Of a DNA stretch of 64,000 nt, positions 57,760 to 64,000 are shown piece by piece. Numbering within the stretch: the stretch's first letter is position 1; every line of letters begins with the position of its first letter. Source of the DNA: Deferribacterales bacterium UBA4806 (GTDB taxonomy: Bacteria > Chrysiogenota > Deferribacteres > Deferribacterales > UBA228); contig DHGE01000048.1 in NCBI GenBank assembly GCA_002402635.1, positions 1-64,000 of the forward strand, written 5' to 3'. A model generated the notes under the pieces. It worked only from the letters and a program-made list of their open reading frames with translations, was not told the DNA's origin and ran no database searches. Made by a program: the position numbers and the translations under genes.

Positions 57760-59094
57760 TTACTTTAGTACATAATTATAAACTTCTTCAATACTTTCTA
57801 TTCTAATAAGGTCCATACCTTTTACATCAACTTCACTCTTTGCGGGAATAAAGGCTTTTTTAATACCATATTTTTTTGCTTGTTCTAAACGTGTATTAAC
57901 AAATGAAACAGGACTCACGAAACCACTCAAATTTACTTCACCAACAAAAATAGTGTCAGATGGTATAATAAAATTTCTACTAGAGGAAACAATTGACAAA
58001 CACACTGCCAAGTCAGCAGCTGTTTCAGTAATTCTTAACCCACCAGCAATATTTAAATATACATCCTGGTTTGCTACATTTATGCCATATTTCTTATCTA
58101 ATATTGCCAACAACATCTGTAATCTATTTAAATCAAATCCTGTAGCATTTCTTTTTGGATAATTAAAAAAAGTAGTTGCAACTAAACTTTGGATTTCAAC
58201 AATAATCGCTCTACTGCCTTCCATAACAACAGTTAAAGCTTTTCCTGAAACCTCATAATGAGAATAGAGACTTGTCAACTCTAAAGGAACCAATCCTTTT
58301 TCACGCATTTCAAAAAGTGCTACCATATTAGATGGTCCAAATCTGTTTTTTATAGCCCTTAAAATTCTATATCCTTTAGAATAATCTCCTTCAAAATATA
58401 GTACTGTATCAACTAAATGTTCAAGCACCTTGGGACCCGCAATATAGCCTTCTTTTGTTATTTGACCTATTATGAACACTGTAAGTTTATTGTTTTTTGC
58501 AAACTCAACAAGTTTATAGGTAATATACCTAATTTGTGATACAGTTCCCGCAGGACTCATTAAATCATTTGAGTATACAGTCTGTATAGAATCTATTACA
58601 AATATATCATAGTTGTTCTTTCTTATAATGTTTTCTAATTGCTCGAAAATATTAGTTGAAAGAACTGAAAAATTTTTATTTTTTAAACCTAATCTTTCTG
58701 CTCTTAATTTTAATTGAGTAACAGATTCTTCAGAAGTCACATATAGAATTTTTCTATTATTATCTGATAACATTGATGCAATTTGCAACATTATAGTAGA
58801 TTTTCCTATTCCAGGCTCACCTCCAATCAGAGTAACAGAACCTTCAACAATTCCTCCACCCATAAGCTGATCAAATTCGGGAAAACCAATGTTAAATCTA
58901 TTACTATTTTCTATAGTAAGCTCATTAAGATTTGTTGGAATTAATTCATTCTCTAAATTGAAAGCTTTTTTTTCTTTCAAATCAAATTGTTCTTCTAAAC
59001 TATTCCAGCTCCCGCAATCAGGGCATTTACCAATCCATTGCTGAGAGTTGTAACCACATTTATTGCAAATATAAAATTTTTTAACTTTTGCCAT
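57760..59094 (-). CDS. radA: DNA repair protein RadA
   Basis: A 444-residue RecA-like ATPase of recombination and branch processing. Zinc ligands C10, C13, C24 and C27 open the protein, Walker A GGEPGIGKST lies near 91-100, the RadA-specific KNRFGPSN near 253, and a C-terminal Lon-like domain. It overlaps ruvB by 14 bases. Confidence 0.96.
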   Translation of the reverse strand: MAKVKKFYICNKCGYNSQQWIGKCPDCGSWNSLEEQFDLKEKKAFNLENELIPTNLNELTIENSNRFNIGFPEFDQLMGGGIVEGSVTLIGGEPGIGKSTIMLQIASMLSDNNRKILYVTSEESVTQLKLRAERLGLKNKNFSVLSTNIFEQLENIIRKNNYDIFVIDSIQTVYSNDLMSPAGTVSQIRYITYKLVEFAKNNKLTVFIIGQITKEGYIAGPKVLEHLVDTVLYFEGDYSKGYRILRAIKNRFGPSNMVALFEMREKGLVPLELTSLYSHYEVSGKALTVVMEGSRAIIVEIQSLVATTFFNYPKRNATGFDLNRLQMLLAILDKKYGINVANQDVYLNIAGGLRITETAADLAVCLSIVSSSRNFIIPSDTIFVGEVNLSGFVSPVSFVNTRLEQAKKYGIKKAFIPAKSEVDVKGMDLIRIESIEEVYNYVLK

Positions 59095-60121
59095 CGTCTT
59101 CTAAATAATCTTCTATTGATTGTAAATTGCCATGTGTTTTTACACCTAAGTGAACATAGGCTCTTTCAGTTATTATTCTTCCTCTTGGAGTTTTTTTTAT
59201 AAATCCTTTATATAACAGATATGGTTCTATCACATCTTCAATAGCTTCCTTCTCTTCAGAAAGTGTGGCAGAAAGTGTTTCTATACCAACAGGCCCACCT
59301 TTAAATTTTTTTAAAATCGCCTCTAAATAAAGAATATCAAATTTATTTAATCCTTCATGATCGATCTCTAATTTCGCTAAACCATTTTCAACAATATCAA
59401 AGCTTATTGTCCCTTTACCAAATATTTCAGCAAAATCTCTCATTCTTCTCAAAATTCTATTTGCAACTCTTGGCGTACCTCTAGACCTTTTTGCTATTTC
59501 TATTGCCGCTGCCTCTTCTATATATGTATTAAGATACTTAGCATTATTCATTATTATAGTAACAAGATCTTCAGTTTCATAAAAATCTAACCTTAATGTT
59601 ATACCAAATCTATCTCTTAATGGTGACGTAATTAAACCAATACGAGTTGTTGCACCAATCATAGTAAATCTGTTCAGATCTATTCTTATAGTCCTTGCAG
59701 CTGGACCCTGTCCAATTACTAAATCTAACTTAAAATCTTCAATTGCGGGATATAATATCTCCTCAACAGATGGATGAAGTCTATGAATTTCATCTATAAA
59801 AAGAACATCTCCTTCAGCAACATTAGTAAGTATGGCAGCCAAATCTCCTGGTTTTTCAATAACTGGCCCACTTGTAATTTTTATATTTGAACCCAATTCA
59901 GTAGAAATAACATTAGCTAAGGTAGTTTTACCCAATCCAGGAGGACCATAAATCAAACAATGATCAAGACTTTCTCCCCTTTTTTTAGCTGCTTCAACAT
60001 AAACTTTTAAATTGTCTATTATTCTTTCCTGGCCAATATATTCCTTAAAATATTTTGGTCTTAAATTCACAATTCTGTCTTCTTTTAGCTCATCATCAGA
60101 AAAAACTGACTCATCATCCAT
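59081..60121 (-). CDS. ruvB: Holliday junction helicase RuvB
   Basis: The 346-residue branch-migration motor has Walker A GPPGLGKTT at 59-67, Walker B VLFIDEIHRL near 105-114, GATTRIG near 155 and a C-terminal winged helix (LYKGFIKKTPRGRIITERAY). It follows ruvA after 41 bases. Confidence 0.97.
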   Translation of the reverse strand: MDDESVFSDDELKEDRIVNLRPKYFKEYIGQERIIDNLKVYVEAAKKRGESLDHCLIYGPPGLGKTTLANVISTELGSNIKITSGPVIEKPGDLAAILTNVAEGDVLFIDEIHRLHPSVEEILYPAIEDFKLDLVIGQGPAARTIRIDLNRFTMIGATTRIGLITSPLRDRFGITLRLDFYETEDLVTIIMNNAKYLNTYIEEAAAIEIAKRSRGTPRVANRILRRMRDFAEIFGKGTISFDIVENGLAKLEIDHEGLNKFDILYLEAILKKFKGGPVGIETLSATLSEEKEAIEDVIEPYLLYKGFIKKTPRGRIITERAYVHLGVKTHGNLQSIEDYLEDDGKS

Positions 60122-60162
60122 TGTTTAAAAATAACAATAACATTACTTAAAGTAAAGCAATA

Positions 60163-60741
60163 TTATGTTTTGGAAAACTTTTTTAAACAAAACCTAATCA
60201 TATCTTCAAACTTATTAACTTCTTGTGGTACAGTTTTTAATATATCTAAGATTTCATTTCTTTTATAACCCAAATTAATTAACGCACTTAAGACATCTTC
60301 ATTTTCATTTTTTACTTCAGAACTTCCTATCTCATGATCTTTCCCAAATTTATCCTTCAATTCTAAAATAATTCTATCTGCAGTTTTTTTACCTACCTTA
60401 GGTATTCCACATAATGCAGTCCTATCACCATTTAAAATAGCTTTTTTCAATTCTGTTGGTTTAATACCAGACAATATATTAATTGCTAGGGTTGGACCAA
60501 TGGAAGACACTTTATTTAGCAGATGAAACATTTTTTTCTCTTCAATATCATTAAATCCAAAAAGAATAAGGGCATCCTCCCTTATAAAAAGTGATGTAAA
60601 TAACTCAACACTACTGTTATGTTCAGGTAACGACACATAGGTATTAAGGGAAATGGTTAACTCAATAGCTATCCCGTTTATGTCCAAAATTATTTTATTT
60701 GGTGTTTTTTCTAGTAAAATCCCTTTTACCTTGTAAAGCAT
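60163..60741 (-). CDS. ruvA: Holliday junction DNA helicase subunit RuvA
   Basis: The 192-residue protein has the OB domain (MLYKVKGILLEKTPNKIILD), two helix-hairpin-helix motifs (LNKVSSIGPTLAINILSG, LCGIPKVGKKTADRIILEL) and a C-terminal RuvB-binding domain (DVLSALINLGYKRNEI). It overlaps ruvC by 47 bases, with AGAGGG before the ATG. Confidence 0.96.
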   Translation of the reverse strand: MLYKVKGILLEKTPNKIILDINGIAIELTISLNTYVSLPEHNSSVELFTSLFIREDALILFGFNDIEEKKMFHLLNKVSSIGPTLAINILSGIKPTELKKAILNGDRTALCGIPKVGKKTADRIILELKDKFGKDHEIGSSEVKNENEDVLSALINLGYKRNEILDILKTVPQEVNKFEDMIRFCLKKFSKT

Positions 60742-61222
60742 TTTCCCTCTGTAAATTATATGATAAACATAAGGCGCAGGCTAATGCATCAGAACAATCC
60801 TCGGGCAATAAATTTGCTGTGGCATTTAAATTTAAATGCCACAGAATTAACTTTTTAACTTGTTCTTTTTCAGCTCTTCCATATCCTACTACTGCCTTTT
60901 TAATCTGCAAAGCAGTAAATTCTTTAATAGAAATATTATAGGATGTTAAACATCCTATAATAATACCTCTGACTTGCCCTAAAAGTATTGCACTTCTTAT
61001 ATTTTTTGCATAGAAAATATCCTCTATAGCAGCAAAGGATATATCGAATTTTTTTATATAATTACTTACTTCTTCATAAATAAAGGATAGTTTTTCTAAA
61101 ATATTTTTCTTAATGCTATTTTTTATTAAATAATGATCGATGTATATAATATTGCTTCCTTGAATCTCAACTATACCTAACCCTGTTTTATTTAAACCTG
61201 GATCTATACCGGCAACTATCAA
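60695..61222 (-). CDS. ruvC: Crossover junction endonuclease RuvC
   Basis: The 175-residue resolvase has the catalytic D7 in AGIDPGLNKTG, a central Glu in AAIEDIFYAKN near 66, and the C-terminal SDALACALC Asp pair. It starts with TTG at 61222, directly after the yebC stop; the family N-terminus fits and no ATG is available nearby. Confidence 0.95.
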   Translation of the reverse strand: MIVAGIDPGLNKTGLGIVEIQGSNIIYIDHYLIKNSIKKNILEKLSFIYEEVSNYIKKFDISFAAIEDIFYAKNIRSAILLGQVRGIIIGCLTSYNISIKEFTALQIKKAVVGYGRAEKEQVKKLILWHLNLNATANLLPEDCSDALACALCLSYNLQRENALQGKRDFTRKNTK

Positions 61223-61224
61223 TG

Positions 61225-61974
61225 TTATACTTTAAGTTCTTCTAATATAGAGTCATCTATTTCAAAATTACTATATACGTCCTGAACATCATCATGTTCG
61301 TCGAGTTCATTGAGCAAATTAATTAATTTTTTAGCATCTTCTTTCTCAACAGGAATTGTGCTTTTAGGTCTCATTGTTGCTTCTGCAGATTCTATTTTAA
61401 TTCCATTATTTACAAATATTTCTTTAAATTGTTCCAAATCCTGTGGTTCAACAAAAACTTCATAAAAATCATCTTGAGTATTTATATCTAAAGCACCAGC
61501 TTCTATTGCTAAATTATAAAGTTTCTCTTCAGACACATCATTTTTATTTACTCTTATTATTCCCTTTCTTTCAAATAACCAGCCTACGCATCCAGATTCT
61601 CCAAGAGAGCCACCATGGCGTGTCAAGATTCTCCTTATATCTGCAACAGTTCTATTCTTATTATCAGTTAATACTGACAATAATAATGCAACACCGCCTG
61701 GACCATAGCCTTCATATATAACATCTTCATAATTGTCTTCATTACCGGCTCCAGTACCTTTTTTAATTGCTCTTTCAACATTATCTTTTGGCATATTTAC
61801 ACTCTTTGCTTTATCTAAAGCAAGTCTAAGCCTAGGATTGGCTGATGGATCCTCACCACCATGCTTAACAGCTACCGTTATTTCTCTAGCAATTTTTGTG
61901 AAAACCCTTCCTTTTTTTGCATCTTGCGCTGCTTTTTTGTATTTTATATTTGCCCACTTACTATGTCCGGACAT
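61225..61974 (-). CDS. yebC: YebC/PmpR-family protein
   Basis: The 249-residue protein opens with the hallmark MSGHSKWANIKYKKAAQDAKKG and has PRLRLALDKAKSVNMPKDNVERAI near 40-65, the YGPGGVALL segment and a GSLGESGCVGW block. Members have been described as transcriptional regulators and as ribosome factors that relieve stalling; the mitochondrial relative is TACO1. It heads the long minus-strand run; AAAGGGAG lies 7 bases before the ATG. Confidence 0.95.
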   Translation of the reverse strand: MSGHSKWANIKYKKAAQDAKKGRVFTKIAREITVAVKHGGEDPSANPRLRLALDKAKSVNMPKDNVERAIKKGTGAGNEDNYEDVIYEGYGPGGVALLLSVLTDNKNRTVADIRRILTRHGGSLGESGCVGWLFERKGIIRVNKNDVSEEKLYNLAIEAGALDINTQDDFYEVFVEPQDLEQFKEIFVNNGIKIESAEATMRPKSTIPVEKEDAKKLINLLNELDEHDDVQDVYSNFEIDDSILEELKV

Positions 61975-62000
61975 AAATTAACTCCCTTTCATTTTTATAT

Positions 62001-62029
62001 ATTTTACAATAAAAATTGAAATTAATCAA
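62001..62029 (-). promoter_or_regulatory. Promoter upstream of yebC and the 41-kb gene run
   Basis: On the minus strand TTGATT (-35, 62024-62029) is followed after 17 bases by TAAAAT (-10, 62001-62006), and AAAGGGAG then leads to the yebC ATG. A 14-base perfect palindrome ATCAATATATTGAT at 62025-62038 overlaps the -35 element and could be an operator. Confidence 0.55.
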
Positions 62030-62092
62030 TATATTGATATATAAAGAGTAGTGCTCAATTTTGAATCTTAATTTATGCACTTTAAAAAATCT

Positions 62093-62123
62093 AAAAAAAA
62101 TTATTTATTACAACTAATAAATA
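62093..62123 (-). terminator. Intrinsic terminator after the thioesterase gene
   Basis: The minus strand reads TATTTATTA-GTTG-TAATAAATA-A-TTTTTTTT. This is a perfect 9-bp stem (62115-62123 with 62102-62110) with a 4-base loop and eight T residues. The stem contains only A-T pairs, so it may be weak despite the perfect form. Confidence 0.65.
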
Positions 62124-62145
62124 TTATAATTTAAATAAATTATTA

Positions 62146-62874
62146 TTAGATACTACATGATAGATGCCCATAAGCATAAAGATTCTCAACATCAGTAATT
62201 TTAAAATTAAATTCACTCGAATTCTTGTTCAATTCTATTGTTACATCCTCATTATATATAGTGATTTCTTTCTTATAAACTATATTAAATGTTTTAACAA
62301 ATATAGGCACTTTCAGTATTCTATAAATTGATGTATACACATAATCTATATATGTAATATTATTAACATGGTCATTAGAATCTAAATCTAAAAAACGTGT
62401 CTTAAATTTATAATTATATTCATAGTTAATATCTCTATCATAGGGCAATTTATTTTTTATTCCCGGCAATATATCATAATTTTCTGGTCCATACATAGAT
62501 ATTAAATCATCTGGAATTTGAATAGCTTTTCTTTCCTTAATGTTAAAGAGTACCCATGTAGTTGTGGCTTTCAAAATGCTTTTGCCCATATTAGTTACTT
62601 CATAATCTCTTTCTATAGTTATTCCTTTTTTACATTTACACCATGTTGTTGTAACAATCTTATCATCCAACTTTGGATAACTATTCACATTTATATACAT
62701 CGAGTATAATACCCAAGCCAAATTATTTTTAAGTAATTCATTAACCCCTACACCAAGGGAATTTGAATGTTCAAAAGCAGCATCCTGAAATATTCTCACA
62801 AAATAAGGAAATCTTATAACTAGATCAGACTGTACAAATTTGCTTTCTATAATACTTTCTATTTTATATTTCAT
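62146..62874 (-). CDS. Acyl-ACP thioesterase-like protein
   Basis: The protein (242 residues from the ATG at 62874) has two hot-dog domains. The first includes the RIFQDAAFEHSNSLGVG and NNLAWVLYSMYINV segments; the second has LDSNDHVNNITYIDYV near 178-193, the Asn-His-containing Fat motif. Acyl-ACP thioesterases release free fatty acids from acyl-ACP; some bacterial members act on acyl-CoA. An upstream TTG at 62925 would add a hydrophobic 17 residues but lies inside the predicted promoter, so it is rejected. Flanked by its own promoter and terminator, it is a single-gene unit. Confidence 0.8.
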   Translation of the reverse strand: MKYKIESIIESKFVQSDLVIRFPYFVRIFQDAAFEHSNSLGVGVNELLKNNLAWVLYSMYINVNSYPKLDDKIVTTTWCKCKKGITIERDYEVTNMGKSILKATTTWVLFNIKERKAIQIPDDLISMYGPENYDILPGIKNKLPYDRDINYEYNYKFKTRFLDLDSNDHVNNITYIDYVYTSIYRILKVPIFVKTFNIVYKKEITIYNEDVTIELNKNSSEFNFKITDVENLYAYGHLSCSI

Positions 62875-62900
62875 AGTTATGCTTTCAATAAATAAAATTA

Positions 62901-62929
62901 ATAATATATTATCTAGAATGTACAATCAA
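62901..62929 (-). promoter_or_regulatory. Promoter of the thioesterase gene
   Basis: TTGATT (62924-62929) and TATTAT (62901-62906) on the minus strand are separated by 17 bases and sit about 26 bases before the ATG at 62874. This placement supports that start codon over the upstream TTG. Confidence 0.5.
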
Positions 62930-62944
62930 GCATAGAAGTATTAA

Positions 62945-62964
62945 TTATATTATATTATATTATA
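62945..62964. repeat. TTATA tandem repeat, four copies
   Basis: Four exact copies of the 5-base unit TTATA, flanked by more A/T-rich sequence, lie between the divergent thioesterase and typA promoters. The copy number could vary by slippage. Confidence 0.7.
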
Positions 62965-63012
62965 TTTTATTGCATATAGAATGTTTTGTATTAACTTTAA
63001 AAATTCTATATA

Positions 63013-63042
63013 TTGTAATTTTTATAAAATATGTGTTATACT
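63013..63042 (+). promoter_or_regulatory. Promoter of typA
   Basis: TTGTAA (63013-63018) and TATACT (63037-63042) are separated by 18 bases, and the ATG follows 29 bases after the -10 with AAGGTGA in front. Confidence 0.55.
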
Positions 63043-63071
63043 CCTCAGCAATTTTTTTTAAAGGTGAATAT

Positions 63072-64000
63072 ATGCAACAAAAAAACAATAAAATTCGTAA
63101 TATTGCAATAATAGCACACGTTGACCACGGCAAAACAACATTAGTTGATGCCATGCTAAAACAAAGTGGATTATTTAGAGATAATCAGGTAGTAACAGAA
63201 AGACTAATGGATAACATGGAATTAGAGAGAGAACGTGGAATAACAATAGCAGCAAAAAATTGCTCAATAAAGTGGAAAGGAGTTAAAATCAATATACTAG
63301 ATACTCCAGGCCACTCTGATTTTGGTGGAGAAGTTGAAAGAGCGCTTTCGATGGTAGAGGGTGTTATACTTCTTGTAGATGCTTCTGAAGGGCCACTGCC
63401 ACAAACCCGTTTTGTTTTGGAGAAAGCCTTAAAAAACAAATTAAAATTAATAGTCGTAATTAATAAAATTGACAGACAAGATGCAAGGCCTAAAGAAGTT
63501 CTTGACGAAATTTATGATCTTTTAATTGATTTAGACGCAACTGAAGATCAACTAGACTTCCCTCTTGCTTATGCTGTGGGAAAAGATGGTATTGCAGTTA
63601 AGTCATTAAATGAAAAAAGTGACAACCTACATATTTTACTTGACATGATATTAGATAGTATTCCTGGGCCAACATATGAAGAAAATAAACCATTCCAAAT
63701 GCTTGTAAGTGATTTAAGTTATTCTGACTATTTGGGAAGATTAGCCATAGGAAAAATAATTAACGGCTCTACCGAATCAAAAAACAATCTAGTTTGTATT
63801 AATGAAGATAACATACTTATTCCATTAAAAATATCAAAATTACAAGTTTACAATGGAGTTAGTATAACTGAGGCAAATAGAGTAGAGGCAGGTGACATTA
63901 TAATTTTATCAGGAATTAATGATGTAAAAATTGGAGATACAATAACAACAGAGGAAAATCCTGAGAGTTTACCAAGAATTATAGTAGATGAACCAACAGT
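63072..64000 (+). CDS. typA: Ribosome-associated GTPase TypA/BipA (3' end missing)
   Basis: A translational GTPase related to EF-G that acts on ribosome assembly and stress responses. 309 codons are present before the window ends. P-loop AHVDHGKTT is at residues 15-23, the switch I RERGITI near 55-61, DTPGHSDFGGEVER near 79-92 and NKIDRQDARP near 133-142. Family members are about 600 residues, so roughly half is seen. AAGGTGA lies 4 bases before the ATG. LepA and EF-G are excluded by the short N-terminus and the NMELERERGITI context. Confidence 0.95.
   Translation, partial: MQQKNNKIRNIAIIAHVDHGKTTLVDAMLKQSGLFRDNQVVTERLMDNMELERERGITIAAKNCSIKWKGVKINILDTPGHSDFGGEVERALSMVEGVILLVDASEGPLPQTRFVLEKALKNKLKLIVVINKIDRQDARPKEVLDEIYDLLIDLDATEDQLDFPLAYAVGKDGIAVKSLNEKSDNLHILLDMILDSIPGPTYEENKPFQMLVSDLSYSDYLGRLAIGKIINGSTESKNNLVCINEDNILIPLKISKLQVYNGVSITEANRVEAGDIIILSGINDVKIGDTITTEENPESLPRIIVDEPT

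Noticed and set aside
62025..62038. FNR-type operator before yebC
   Set aside because: The half sites are in the order ATCAA-N4-TTGAT, the reverse of TTGAT-N4-ATCAA.
62874..62925. TTG start giving a hydrophobic N-terminus to the thioesterase
   Set aside because: The TTG overlaps the predicted -35 element, and the family N-terminus starts near the ATG at 62874.

Overview
The window is an AT-rich chromosomal segment of a Gram-negative, probably anaerobic bacterium. Gram-negative character is shown by LptA, LptB and LptC, the Kdo genes kdsA, kdsB and kdsC, and sigma-54 with NtrBC-like regulators. Anaerobic character is suggested by a tungsten-type aldehyde:ferredoxin oxidoreductase cluster and a molybdopterin oxidoreductase. 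The gene orders yebC-ruvCAB, kdsB-pyrG-kdsA-(kdsD)-kdsC-lptCAB-rpoN-hpf-ptsN-hprK-rapZ-PTS and hom-apgM-(lysC)-cimA fit Deferribacterota or a delta-proteobacteria-like lineage. This placement is inference; no rRNA is present.

Layout. (1) 1-4661: the 3' end of an unrecognised + strand gene, then a minus-strand threonine/isoleucine operon: hom, apgM (proposed homoserine kinase), an ACT-only remnant of aspartokinase, and cimA. (2) 4806-8338: a + strand double-SIS MurQ/glucokinase-regulator-like protein with a signal-peptide-like N-terminus, convergent with a NamZ-family exo-muramidase, and a tRNA-Thr(UGU). (3) 8407-20080, minus strand: mobA, fdhD, uvrB, PBP1A, a histidine kinase, an NtrC-type regulator, rnr and a molybdopterin oxidoreductase, nearly all overlapping. 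This block is preceded by the only gene-free stretch over 300 bases (20081-20454). (4) 20455-61974, minus strand: about 43 co-directional genes with no gap above about 44 bases. They cover recombination (ruvABC, radA), aldehyde oxidation, pgi, tilS-hpt-ftsH-folP, c-di-AMP synthesis and glmM, pdxJ, Kdo/LPS transport, rpoN with the PTS phosphorelay, aconitase, smc-ftsY, a radical SAM SPL-like protein and a ROK kinase. (5) 62146-64000: an acyl-ACP thioesterase divergent from typA/bipA, which runs off the end.

How the genes work together. EI, HPr, HprK, mannose-type EIIA/B/C/D, EIIA-Ntr, RapZ, HPF and RpoN form a compact carbon/nitrogen signalling block. GlmM, CdaA/CdaR, KdsA/B/C, LptA/B/C, PBP1A, NamZ and RapZ together cover envelope precursor supply, transport and recycling. 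FdhD, MobA, the MoaD-like protein and two pterin enzymes form a Mo/W theme.

Most notable observations: kdsD has been reduced to a 33-codon in-frame micro-ORF that joins its two ends and keeps both translational couplings; lysC survives only as an ACT fragment; homoserine dehydrogenase has lost its glycine-rich nucleotide loop; FdhD lacks its CxxC; and the mobA leader is long, with small ORFs and hairpins, in an otherwise gapless region. Together these suggest a lineage undergoing streamlining by deletion, though the missing functions may be encoded elsewhere.
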